A stretch of 64,000 nucleotides of DNA from Sphaerosporella brunnea. Lineage: Eukaryota > Ascomycota > Pezizomycetes > Pezizales > Pyronemataceae. This document shows positions 1 through 10,252 of the stretch, piece by piece. The notes under the pieces were generated by a model that was not told where the DNA came from, ran no database searches, and was given only the letters and a program-made list of their open reading frames with translations. The DNA lies in NCBI GenBank assembly GCA_008704415.1, contig VXIS01000003.1, forward strand, positions 336,316 to 400,315. The letters are read 5' to 3'. Positions within the stretch are counted from its first letter, which is position 1. Every line of letters begins with the position of its first letter. Position numbers and translations under genes: made by a program.

Positions 1-692
1 GCCACTCTCAGACGCTGCCGACAGATACATTCAGTGTATTCCAATACGGCTTGCATGACGACCGCTGTTGATGGGCAATCCATTGCAGGTCTTGATACTG
101 CCGCATCCCTGACAACAGGCATATGTGCAGATTGAAAGACGGTTCACCACCACAGGCAGAAACCTCTACAAACTTCGCGGCTCGTCTCAAACCGCGCACC
201 GCAAGAGGTTTCGGAAGAATGTCCCTGATAAGCGTACACAGTGTGTGAAAGAGAGACCAGCAGTGCAAGATACATGTACCGGAAGGTACAGGTTCCGTTT
301 ATAAAGATTGCAAGGAAGAATAAAAGGGGTCGACATAACAGCAGCGGTCAAGAAGCGAAGACCACGCAGCCAAGACGCTGAACAGGGCCTCCATCCATTT
401 GACACATGGAGCTACCACCACCGGCTCAGTGATCAAGGCAAACCGACCGTGGGATCAAAGCTTTCATCCGAAGTGCATATCCAAAGACGGGATTCTAGAA
501 ACTGTCCTCCCTTGCGGACAATATCAGGGGACTCAAAACAATAGCTGTGCCGGCACTCGGATAGCTATGGAGACACATGATGAAGACGACGGTGTCATGG
601 CGGTGAGAGATAAGTGGAGAGTGTCTATACAGCAGCGTTTGGTCACGACAGCGCGGCGATGTAAGAGGCGAAAGGAGGTATTGAGAGGCTTA
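1..692. other. No recognisable gene
   Basis: Only short overlapping open frames on both strands; none has a domain, a leader or biased codon use that I can defend. No repeat shared with the rest of the window was noticed. Confidence 0.5.
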
Positions 693-704
693 TGCTCGCA
701 AGTA

Positions 705-760
705 TTTTTGTTTTAATCATAATGTATTCGGCCGCTTGCGGCCATGACATATGGTTGAAT
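705..760 (-). promoter_or_regulatory. LINE A 3'-end hairpin and A-rich tail
   Basis: The perfect palindrome GGCCGC-AA-GCGGCC (730-743) is followed on the minus strand by ATTAAAACAAAAA. The same block ends LINE B (42374-42413) almost base for base. In LINEs such terminal stem-loops are commonly recognised by the cognate RT; that role is inferred here. Confidence 0.75.
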
Positions 761-912
761 ACAGGAAGTCTACCCTTGGACCTCAGGTGTCCACAGACGG
801 GCGTGACTTGGTAGGCGCACCAAGGAAATCCGCAACTGGTAAGCGACAGCAGAATGAAGTACAAAGGAAACAAAGGAAAAGAAGGAGATACAAAAGGAAA
901 GACAGTTCATAA

Positions 913-2818
913 TCATACTCTTGGCTTCACTGGCCACTTGCCGATATGCGTGCTAGCCAAGAAGCCCAAGTTGGCTTCAGTACATCTTGCGTCTGCCATG
1001 ACTCTGGCCGCAGGGGTGGAGGTCCTCTTCCATCCCTCCTTGTCTCCTACTTTCGTTGCCAGACCTACAGCCCTCCATAGGATGTCCTGCTCTTTCTGCC
1101 ACTTGGCGCACCTCTTCAAGAGGTGCTCTCTCGTTTGTTTAGGCGCCTTGCGGCACCATTAGCACTTGTCATCCGTTCTACAACAAGTCCACATAAGGTA
1201 TAGGGCTGTAGGCGTCTTATTCAGACGGAGCTGGTAGTAGCGCGACGCCAGGGCCTTTGGGGCCTTTGCCACCACCTTGTCCCACTTTGCCTTCCGTCGA
1301 TAGTAAGAGTTGCCTTTGATCTGTCGGCTAAGCCACCCGTTCCGGTCTTTGGATCTAGCGTTTGTGACCAGACGTCCGATGTGCACAACAGAGGTGACAT
1401 TCATCACGCTTGGTCTGTCAAGTCGGTCCATCGCGGCGGCTTTGGCAAAGTGGTCGGCCATCTCGTTGCCTGGGACATCCTTGTGCCCTGGTACCCACCT
1501 GTACTCAACGGCCCATCCGAGTTGATGAAGCCTATCTTCAGCTTGGCGTATGCGCGGCAGTAGCCATTGGCCTGCGCCGGGGGCGCCGTGTCTCAGCCGT
1601 TTCAGCGCCGCCTGGGCGTCCACGAAGAGGTGCACGGTGCCGGGGGTGTCTGGCGAGCTACCCCGCCATTGTCGGGACCTGATATGGGTGCTCCGTGATG
1701 CCATTTCTAGGCCGGCGGCAATGCCAAAAAGTTCTGCATCGTAGGCCTCCTTGTTGTTGCCTATGTAGTCGTTGGTACAGCACCAGTCTGTCGTGATAGC
1801 GGAAGTACGTGTAACCGCACCAAAGCCACAGTGGCCGTCTCCCAGGCGCGATCCATTGGAATAAACCGCAATGTGGCTCTCTGTGGGGTGTTTGAGAGAG
1901 ATAGCGATCAGTGCCGCCGTGGCTTCGTCTTCGTCAATGATGACGCGGCCGGCCGGATGTCGGAGGCTTGTTTGGGTGGGCTCAAAGCTCGCGGGATGCG
2001 TGGGAATAGCGCTGGTGAGCTTGCTCATGATGGTGGTTGGCTGCGGTTTGGGTTCAGGCGAGCGTCCACCGAAGGCATTCTTGGACACGAAGCGCAATAG
2101 CGCGTTGCCAGACTTGATCATTGTCTGTTGGTCCTCGTGGGTAGGTGTGGTCGTGGTCGCAGCGTTTCGGAGGCGGTTGCCTGCCGGGTTGTTGGTTGGC
2201 GTTGCAGCTAGGCGGGCTGCGAACCTCCTGCGTCTGTGCTTCAGGACTGTCTCCGCGTCTGTGAGCCCAGCTTCGCAGATAAGGGGGCCGATGGCGGAGG
2301 TTGGCAGGGCACCAAGCACCGTCCTGGCCTGCCGGTTGAACAGCTTCTGGATGTCGTCTACGCGCTCCTTCTGTCCGCGTCGGCTGTTGTCAAACCATAC
2401 CTCGGTACCGTATAAGGCGACAGCTTGTACTGCCGCAATCTGAATGCGTCGAACGTTCTCTGAGCATAGGCCAAGCTTGCCGTACAGGGACCTTATCCTG
2501 GCCTCAGCCACTCTGGCCTTGCCCATCCGGACATTGTGGTGGTGAAGCAGGGATAGCTTGCTATCCAGGAAAACCCCTAGCCATCGTGTAGCCTGCTTGT
2601 TGTATGGTACTAGCACGCCAGCGACTGACACCTTCAAGTCTGGAAGCTTACGTTTCTTGGTCAGCAGTAGAGCTTCAGTCTTGTCCACGTCAAAGGCGAC
2701 TGCATTGTCGCTGGCCCAGCGTAGGCTCACCGCTGCACATTGGTTGAGGGTATGCGTGACGTCAGCAACTGTATCTCCTGTCGCCACCCATGCCACATCG
2801 TCGGCGTAGGAGAGGGCA
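913..2818 (-). pseudogene. LINE A ORF2, 3' half: RT catalytic box to C-terminus
   Basis: Continues the reverse transcriptase from the catalytic LSYADDVAW box (minus strand, just left of the LTR), then the thumb, then an RNase H domain with AVYSNGSR at its start and a WVPGHKDVPGNEMAD motif near its end, then a C-terminal CCHC-like knuckle region. Between DDKC and WC an in-frame TAA (1159-1161) replaces the expected Trp codon; the frame then continues to a stop at 913. In intact relatives the protein makes the LINE cDNA at the nicked target and degrades RNA in the hybrid. This copy is dead because of the stop, the LTR insertion and the lost 5' end. Confidence 0.9.
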
Positions 2819-2823
2819 AAAGC

Positions 2824-4384
2824 TGTCACACCCTAAACTATGACAATGGGATTTTGGTACAAGAATGGTACATTTGTAATCATTGAATAGTTTCGACATC
2901 CAAGAATCAGTCAGTAGGCCTATAAGGCCACCCCCCAGACGCTCCCGGAGTCCCCGCATCCAAGGAGGCGGTACAAGTGTCCCGTTACTGCTTGCCCGCT
3001 CCTCGAGTCCGGACGCTGACCGGGCCAAGTGCCGCGCGTACCACGGCTAGCTCAACCGATTATAATGAAGAGCACATCGAGTCGATAGTTGCGGGGCCCA
3101 AAGGACTAAGCGCGTTAAGCGCCAAGGACCTTACGAGGGCCACGATCCGAGGAGCTGGAAAACACTGTTAGCTAAAGAAAAACTGAAGGGACGTCCGAAA
3201 GAGATACTTACATCAAACGTTAGTACTAAGCAAGATAGCTTGGTCCCGTTACCGACAAACGACTGGTCAGGATGCTGCAAGAGTAGCATTGCTGGGGGTG
3301 CCTCCCGACCGCGTGCCTTTGGGTGCTCAAGACGGTATGGTGCGTAGGTAATGAGGGTCTGTCGGGCGTCCCGAGAGTAAAGAGTAAAAGAGAGTAGTAG
3401 AGATGGAAGAAAAGGATGGAGGAGTAAGAGCGAGGGGAGCGACGAGCCTGTTTATGAAGCAAGCCGCCACACCACCCTGCACACCGACGAGATTGCCAGA
3501 TACGAGGACTGCCTGCAAGGCGTCGGAGTCAATCAGCCGGCAGAATAAGGAGAAAGGCCAGCAGACAAAGGTGGAGTGCAATATGCAGAGTCTAGTCACC
3601 GGTGTGGGTGTCGTATTCATATGGCGTGCTTCGGCGGTATGATACGACAGGAGAACCCCCACATCAATATTGATATGACGAGCCATCGGTGCCCGCGTCT
3701 GCCGCAGAGTCTGATAATACCTCATCTGCTAATGGTGTACTGCAAGTTCAGCTGAGCAAGGGGGCGTAATCAAAGCTGGCCACAAGGCAAGCTGATAAAC
3801 GCCAGCATCCTGCACAATAAGCTGGACTCGTCAGAGTGCAAGAGTCTAGTCTCGCAAGGGGGCACAATCAAGGCAGGCCGTAGGGCATGCTGACGATTGT
3901 GCCAGCGTCCTGCAATTATAGATATGACGACGCACCAGAATACAGAAATGACTCACGAGTGGGGAATGATCGTGCTGCATGCATGAATCATTTCTCTGTC
4001 CTCGTACGAGCACACCCTCAAAAGCAAAACGGCAGAATTTACCCCGCTATTATTCAGGGTCAGAAGCATTCCCACTGACCCTCAGCTCGACGATTGAGGA
4101 CGAGCGGGTTCTACCATAAAGAGGGCCGTTCCTGCCCACACGACTCCTCCAGATCTTCAGAACCATCAGCTTCAAGGAACAAGACGAACCTCATCAAAAC
4201 ACGAAAACGAACCACAAGCCTCCTCATAGAGACACAGATCTTCTTCTCTGTTGTCTTTTCAGAAATCGAACAGAACCCCTTAAGATTATTACACTGTGAT
4301 AATCGAGACTTCCTGGCTCTTCTATTTAAGCTAAAGGAAAACCCACTTTCAGCCCTACCTCAAGATATAAGGAAAAGGCTCACA
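2824..4384 (+). mobile_element. Solo LTR, family G, copy 1 (1561 bp)
   Basis: Starts TGTCACACCC and ends GGCTCACA (TG...CA) and is flanked by the 5-base direct repeat AAAGC at 2819-2823 and 4385-4389. No gag or pol is present, so this is a solo LTR left by recombination between the two LTRs of a full element. The TGTCAC start fits Ty3/gypsy-type LTRs. Its right half is nearly identical to the inverted sequence at 63244-64000. It interrupts LINE A in its RT domain. Confidence 0.93.
3756..3925 (+). repeat. Imperfect internal duplication in LTR G
   Basis: Two units about 98 bases apart, each starting GCAAGGGGGC and ending in GCCAGC(A/G)TCCTGCA, match at most positions. The second LTR copy at 63.7-63.9 kb carries the same pair inverted, so the duplication predates both copies. 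Upstream-repeat regulatory function is possible but not shown. Confidence 0.7.
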
Positions 4385-5193
4385 AAAGCTCCGTTGACCT
4401 CGGCTTCAACCGTGGGGAACAGGCCAGAAAGGTAGATGGCGAAGAGTATTGGTGAGATAGGGGAGCCCTGTGGGAGGCCTGTCTTGATCGCCATGGGCTC
4501 GGTTAGCTGTCCCTCGACTTTCATCCTGACCCATCTGTCCTCCATGAAGGACGCCGTCCATCTGATCAAACTATGGGGGTCATCCAGGGACTTAAGCCTG
4601 CGGATAAGGACCGCCTTAAAGACATGATCGAAGGCCCCTTTGACATCCATCAATAGGACACCCACAATGCCTTGCCTCTGCCAGGCCTCGTGTGTTTGGT
4701 CCATGAGGATGGCCACCGCGTCGACAGCTGCCCTGCCACTGCGGCTACCAAACTGTCCCTTGTGTAGCCAAGAGCCAGCCTCGGCTGCTTTTGTGAGTCG
4801 TGCTGTGACAACCCGCTCTATAGTCTTACCAAGACAGCAGAGCAGTGATATCATCGGATGTGATCGTGCCTTGGAGTAGTCATCCTTACCGGGTTTGGGT
4901 ATTACGACTCCGGTGGCTTGTCGCAATGGTTTGGGTTGGTGGCCTTGCCACACGCATGCCCGTACCAGTGCGGTAAAGCTATCAGGGTGCCATTTCCAGA
5001 TTAGCCTGACCACCGGTGGGCCAAGCTCGTCTGGGCCTGCCGCAGAGCGGAAGGCCTGTGCAAAGCACGCCTGTTCCACCTCTTCAGCCTCCACGTAGAC
5101 ATCCTGATCAAGCTGGTCAAGCTCTTGCGAAGACCAGTTGTCTGCGGGTGGTGTTAGGAAGGCCTGTCTGGCCATCATGTCGCTCTTTTCCTG
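4385..5193 (-). pseudogene. LINE A ORF2, 5' half: reverse transcriptase fingers/palm
   Basis: Encodes the N-terminal RT part: MMARQAF start of the conserved linker, GVVIPKPGK, CCLGKTIERVV, GQFGSRSGRAAVDA, MDVKGAFDHV and TGLPQGSPISPILFAIYL, the usual order of blocks in Tad1/I-clade RT. The frame runs into LTR sequence at 4384. Base arithmetic across the LTR, counting the AAAGC duplication once, keeps the same frame as the half at 913-2818. There is no start codon of its own because the copy is 5'-truncated. Confidence 0.9.
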
Positions 5194-5205
5194 TGCTTGC
5201 AAGTA

Positions 5206-6440
5206 GATGTTGCAATGGGGCGATTTGCGACAAAAATACCTAGAGGTGGGCGGGGGGGCATGAATGGCCGAACAATTGTCGTGGTCTGATTGAATCTGGA
5301 AGCGTCGGGCATGATGACTACGATGTCCGGTAACTCGCTTGAACAGAAACAGTCAAATACAGAAACAAACCAGCATGTGCCACATGCCTGAACAGTGCAG
5401 AAAAACCGAGAGGCAACAGTGATACCTGTGACACTATAATAACTGAATATTACGCCATGGTGCGAAAAATGTGACGAATAACATGATAATAGGCAATGGA
5501 GCAGGTGAAATATAAACAGGAATGTGGTGAGCTGAATGCCGAGTGATGCCACATGTTTTGCAGTGATTACCCAAAGGGCCATGTGACTGACAACGTATGA
5601 TCAACAGTCACGGCCATCTTACAGTGTGATTAGGGTTTCGGACCGTTGAATTGGAGTGGGATAGCTCTCATTGCAATTATCCTCTCCGGCAACTCGGAAT
5701 GCACTCGGGGGCAACACAAAATGAAACTGCGACATTCCCCTTACCTTTCTACTTTCCATTCCTTGAAAGCCGGTTTGTATTTTGTCAAACATACCATCCA
5801 ATGATATCCAATGCTCCGTCCAGCTATCGTGTGCCTGTTGACAGTACCCTCCCACGCTGTGTGGCACCAGTAACCCCGGGCTCCTGGGCTTACAATTCTC
5901 GCAAAGGCTGGTTTTTGAAGTCGAAGTTGACGCAACTGGTGCTTGGTTGCACTTGTGTGTGACAGCACGCGTGAGCAAATTGGAATAGCCGTTTGAGATT
6001 TTTGCGGCATACGTTCGCTCCTCCCTTGCTGTTCCGCTCCTCGACAGCTATGCTGCTGCAGTGCTGCGGCTGCGGGCCGCGCATTAAGTGTCCCCCCCCT
6101 TGGTTGCGGTAATTATGATAGTTCTGTGCATGGTGGAATGACTAAACAGACACGATGATGGCGAGAGTAGATGCCAAATTGGGGCCAATGACGATGCCAC
6201 GTGCGGTAAAAGTCGCCACCGTTGCAAAAGATGCGTTTCAATCAAGTGCTGTGGTTTTCAGGAATGCTATCTACGGTCACGGTGCGGGTGAATGTACAGC
6301 GTCCGCGCTCAAGAAATGGAGCTTGTTTGAAATCAAGTTTATTGTATCTGATCATCCTCAGAGGTGCCCTAATCCTGTGCCTATCTTATTGATACTCTGT
6401 CATGTGTCAACAGCCCTCGAGCTACGACGAATGAAAAGCA
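5206..6440. other. No recognisable gene
   Basis: Flank of LINE A. Only short ORFs without family features on either strand. Confidence 0.4.
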
Positions 6441-6468
6441 CAAAAGAAAACAAAACAAAAAATGCACC

Positions 6469-7130
6469 TTACAGCATGGCAAAGTACTCCTCCTCCTCTC
6501 CCTCACTAGTTTCAAACAATGAATACGAAACATCCATCTCTGCCACCGATTGCCCACCCTTTACCTCCCGTAGAAACTGCAGGATGTGTGTGGTGGTCTT
6601 CCACTCCCAAAAGAGCTCTGGCATTGAACGCCGTCTCCAGCCGCAGTACTTTAATCCAGGATCGTTCTCCACTGTGGAAGCCATGGGGTGCACCCCGTCA
6701 AGCAGTACGCTCTAGTGTACCGCTTCCCATAAAGAAAAACCTGCACTTGTCAGCGTTAATCTTACAAGGCCTTCCCTGGTGATAGGGAGCAGTGATTGCA
6801 TGCCCGGTGAGGAGTTGGTAGTACCGGAATCCCAGCAATTTTCTCCCCTTTTTGACGGCTGGTGGAAAGCCAGCCTTCTTCTGTAGTGCACCCAATGCGC
6901 GGAGTCTCGCACTCTGGTTGATCCGCTGCTTGGTATCACGGCTGCGAGTGTCGGAGGCATTGGGCCAGGCTGGCCTGCCGCAGAGATGCTTGCCTGTGGA
7001 CACTGGTTGAGGACAAAGCTGCATCCAGTGCCATCATATCCGTCATCTCGTTCCCTTCCTCACCAGCCCATCCAGGGGCCCACCATTCAGTGTTGAGGCT
7101 GGTGAAGTCCCGACCCACTTGATAGTGGAT
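6469..7130 (-). pseudogene. Decayed LINE ORF2 C-terminal fragment
   Basis: Three minus-strand frames in turn give an RNase H end motif (PGWAGEEGNEMTD, around 7040-7090), then GFRYYQLLTGHAITAPY and a following DKC, then a tail (LKYCGWRRR ... ILQFLREV) resembling the C-terminus of Tad1-like ORF2. The order is that of LINEs A, B and C, but the frame shifts at least twice and the CCHC cysteines are mostly lost. No target duplication or clear 3' tail was found. An old, truncated relic of a LINE lineage different from A and B. Confidence 0.7.
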
Positions 7131-7668
7131 TGATTAGATGAGCGATAATCTATGCGACAACCAGAGTCCCGGCGAGTCAGATTGTGCGATTGTGCCCACC
7201 CCGCCCACGACTCACGACCTACAGCCTCCGCTCCACAATACCATCGATTGTATGAGTTTAGATTTCCCGGGTGGGGGAGAGGTCTTGCTGTGGTATGTGG
7301 AAAAACGGATAGATCGGCTTCCAGTACAGTACCAAACATGAGCCAAATAGGGGTGTATAGAGCGATCAGAGGGGGTTCGGTGATGAATTCGGTTGTTCAA
7401 CACGCAGATCCGGGCTCCCTGGGTGCAGGTGCAGTAGCAAAGTGGATTGAACAACGTCACCACAGCAAAAGTGTCGATGTCAACACTGATATTTACTATC
7501 TTCCGCTGGTTATATCAGTTGCCCATGACCGTGTATAGAAAACGTATATCTCCCAGAGTGAGATCAAGGCGTAGAACATTTCCGATAACCGAAGCACGAC
7601 TTCCCCCTAGCCTCTTTCCCCCAGAGCCTCCTTCCCTCAGCGCCTCCTTCCCCCAGTGTGAGATCTAT
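7131..7668. other. No recognisable gene
   Basis: Flank between the LINE relic and the leader repeat. The run of CCTCCTTCCC(T/C)CAGCG repeats around 7600-7660 is a short local CT-rich repetition; nothing coding is supported. Confidence 0.4.
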
Positions 7669-7795
7669 GCGTTGTTGGAAACTGTCTTTCTAGGCATGGT
7701 TAAGGCATGGATAAGGACTACCGAGAACGAGTGATTTGAGGAGTCACATACTGTGATGGAATACCTAATAATATGTAGTGAGGATTGGAAGCGTA
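7669..7795 (+). repeat. Family X leader repeat, copy at 7.7 kb
   Basis: About 115 bases (from GGAAACTG to TAGTGAGG) match 57595-57705 at roughly three bases in four by eye. In both places the block is followed by a CT/AC-rich leader and then, a few hundred bases on, by a family X reading frame. It is probably part of the 5' region of the family X unit. Confidence 0.6.
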
Positions 7796-8206
7796 TATAT
7801 GTACTTAGATTAGCTTTTTAGATAGACAATTCAACCACCTTGCCCATCCATCACCATACTCTACGACCTCGCCTACGCTTAACCTCCAAAACCTCGTCTA
7901 CATTCAACATGCGTACAACATTTCCAATAATTGAAGGACGACCTTCCCCGATTGCTCCCTTGCTCTTTTCCACTACTCACCTCGCTGGCTACACATCTCC
8001 CACATGGCACGAAACCTCTTCACGAACGAAAAATCTACAAACGCAAAGTCAGCGCCCCTGCAATGTACCCGAATAATAGACTGCATGGATTGCGCATGAA
8101 TGGCGACTTCGTGGAATACCAACTGTTCCATAATCGTGACAGTCCGGTTCTTTTTCTGGCTTCGCTGATCATCTCATTGCACGCATTTCGTGGTTAACAT
8201 GACCAG

Positions 8207-9257
8207 ATGGGAAATGCGACTTACAGCGGCCTCTTTGAGGCGCTCAGCGTCGTCCCCGCCAAAACCCTCTAGCTGCTCGTGGCGCTCGAGCACTACTTCC
8301 TCAATGATGAGGAGTGGTTGTCCAAGTGGGGCAACTACACCACGTGGAGCGCAGTGCTGGTGGGGCGCTTGCTCGCCAGCAAAGCGATTACCACAAACGA
8401 GTGGTTCAAAACCCTCGTCGAACTGGGGTACGTTCCGAATCATCTTGTTTGTTATGATCATCATCGCTGATGCAAATTGATGCTGTAGGGGGAAGCTGGG
8501 TGTTGAGACTCCGGACATTGGGCTCCCCGCTCTGTACTCTCTACACCTTCTTCTCAAGAAGAAGGTGGATGAGAAGCTGGGGGCCCAAGTGAAGCGGTCT
8601 AAGGTGGCAGCGAAAAAGCTGGCCGCGGAGAGGGTGTTGGCGGCCGCCAACACCTGCGTCGATGCGGCCGACCAGGAAATGGCTGCCGCTGAGATCCGCA
8701 CTGAGGGGGTAACCCTCGAGGTCGCAGCTGGCCAGACTCGCGCAGATTCGGCAGACCAGGAGGGGCTGGTCGTTGAAATCCGCGCTCAGGGAGGGCGGCT
8801 TGGTGCCGATGCTGGCCGCGTGCATAACGATGCGGCACAGAGGGAGGACGAAGCGGCCAAACTCAACATCGAGACGGCCGGACTCAACATGGATCCAGCG
8901 AAGCTCGACTTCGCAAGACAGAAGTTCTTGTTCGAGCAGAGCGTTGCTGGTCGCTCTGGTTCCGGCTCTCACAGCGTCGCTTCCTCCGCCGCCTCTACCT
9001 CCGCCGGCGTCTCGCCCGCCGAGGGTGCCGCTGCTCCTGCCGACCACTCCGCCATTCCTGCCACCCGCCCGGATACCTCCGGCGTCTCCACTCGCACTGG
9101 TTGGGTTCCCCCATTAACCGGGTCCGGAAATGGTTCGCGCTCCGGCCAACCGACGGTGTCTCGTGCCCGCTTTATGTGCGGTGTTCCTGCCCCCTGTCGT
9201 TCCACGACACAGGCTCGTGGCACCTCCGGTAGTGGTACCAAGGTGGCTGGCGACTAG
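8207..9257 (+). pseudogene. Family X gene X1: X module plus alanine-rich coiled coil
   Basis: Two exons (8207-8427, 8489-9257) joined across a 61-base intron give 329 codons. The N-terminal module (SGLFEA, W-rich block, NEWFKTLVELG) resembles the 14.6 kb copy (RFVDGLL ... AAWYRALAG). It is followed by a charged helix and, from about residue 125, a long Ala/Asp/Glu/Arg-rich coiled-coil region with degenerate repeats of the AADQExxxxEIR type, then a Ser/Ala/Pro-rich tail. Codon 22 is TAG (8270-8272), one C-to-T change from CAG, and there is no in-frame ATG soon after it, so the copy is probably a pseudogene unless an upstream exon bypasses it. A TTAAC plus AG just before the ATG suggests a leader intron, as at 58.1 kb. 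I recognise no named family. Confidence 0.55.
8428..8488 (+). other. Predicted spliceosomal intron in X1
   Basis: GTACGT donor, CGCTGATG branch-like site about 17 bases before a TGTAG acceptor, 61 bases long. Splicing joins two open frames in phase (GG|G), and the unspliced sequence has stops in that frame. Confidence 0.7.
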
Positions 9258-9575
9258 GTCGCCGCACAGCCTCAGCGCCCGCGTCATTTTCCGCCTGTGA
9301 GCCGGGCCCCAAGAAGGTAGGTCCGTCTCAAATTTCCTTTGTTTGTTCAATTTGTACTTCAATTTTCATTTCCACAATCCACACAACTTGTTTTTTCGGA
9401 ATCTTTTTATTTCGTGGACAGTCACTGAATACGTGCTTGTCGTCGTGCCAATCGAAGCGCGCTCTTGGAATCTGTGGACAGTAAGAGACACGTATATATG
9501 ACGTTGGAGCAAAGTAGGCGAGGGCAGCTCAACCTCAAAGCAGTCGCAAGACAACCCCCTTCTCCCTTAGACAGC

Positions 9576-9915
9576 TGGAGATTGACGAATGTTTCGCGGA
9601 CGACGGCGAAAATATATTAGCTCAACACATCCTGAAGCTGTGGGTATAAGACAGCTGGAGCTATATTACGCATGACGGCAACAGGAACTAACTCAAACGA
9701 AAACTCGAGCTGTGGGTATCAACAGCTGGAGCTTGACCAATCTTTTGCGGACGGCGGCGAAAGTGACTAGTTCAAACGAGAAACCGGAGCCGGGGGTGTA
9801 AAACGCTGAAGTTTACAGAAAACGCGATTCCAAAGCAGTGGGTGAAAACAGCTGGAGCTCACCAGACACTGTGCGGACGACGATGAGAACGCAACAAAAG
9901 GCACCCCTGGAAACT
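9576..9915 (+). repeat. Degenerate tandem repeat, about 72-81 bases, 4-5 units
   Basis: Units begin (G)ACAGCTGGAG at about 9578, 9650, 9726 and 9848, with a weaker one near 9807. Several contain GCGGACG(A/G)CGGCGAAA and end GAGC(T/C)G(T/G)GGGT. The spacing suggests a decayed repeat-coding region directly upstream of the family Y fragment. Confidence 0.65.
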
Positions 9916-9942
9916 GAGCAAATGAAACGGGGTGAGAGATCG

Positions 9943-10252
9943 ATGGCTGATTTGAAGGTGGCAGCAGCGACGGATGCGACAGCTGCTTCCAAGGTGGAAG
10001 CATAGAAGGCTGCGGCAATGTATGCCCAGTATGGAAAAGGAGAAGGCCGGGGTTCCTGGCACTGCGGAATAATGGGCCACATGAAACGAAACTGTTGAAA
10101 GAGAAAGAAGGACCAAAAGATAGCGCCTTTCCTGGAGCCAGTTTTACAGAAGAGAGAGCTGCTTCCGATAAAGATGCAGCTGCTTTCGCCGTAAAAAGAG
10201 AGGCTTTGGCTGAAGAGACCGCTGGCTACGAGAGGCAGATAGAGCTGGTATG
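9943..10252 (+). pseudogene. Family Y fragment Y1: CCHC-like knuckle plus EERAA repeat
   Basis: From ATG at 9943 the frame gives an Ala-rich helix and then SWHCGIMGHMKRNC (10054-10095). This matches the CWYCGVMGHVKRKC knuckle of Y2 with the first Cys changed to Ser. One in-frame TAG lies before the knuckle and a TGA immediately after it. A second frame, about 10118-10252, gives FTEERAAS ... ETAGYERQIELV, matching the Y2 tail (FAEERAAC ... GAGFNRQMELE). So Y1 keeps the same two blocks in the same order and is broken by stops and a frameshift. Nucleic-acid binding by the knuckle is a family inference. Confidence 0.6.

Larger units (their letters stand above)
705..5193 (-). mobile_element. LINE A, Tad1/I-clade-like, 5'-truncated, split by a solo LTR
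   Basis: Minus-strand non-LTR retrotransposon copy. It carries the RT, RNase H and C-terminal CCHC-like part of ORF2 and ends in the same hairpin plus A-rich tail as LINE B. A 12-base target duplication with one mismatch, TGCT(C/T)GCAAGTA, lies at 693-704 and 5194-5205, so both ends are fixed. ORF1 and the endonuclease are missing, which is the usual 5' truncation of target-primed reverse transcription. The solo LTR at 2824-4384 interrupts it; without the LTR the copy is about 2.9 kb and the two ORF2 halves join in the same frame. Its protein resembles LINE B closely (shared KSxMMARQAF and FAIYLSGLFPTVE stretches) and LINE C more distantly. Confidence 0.93.
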
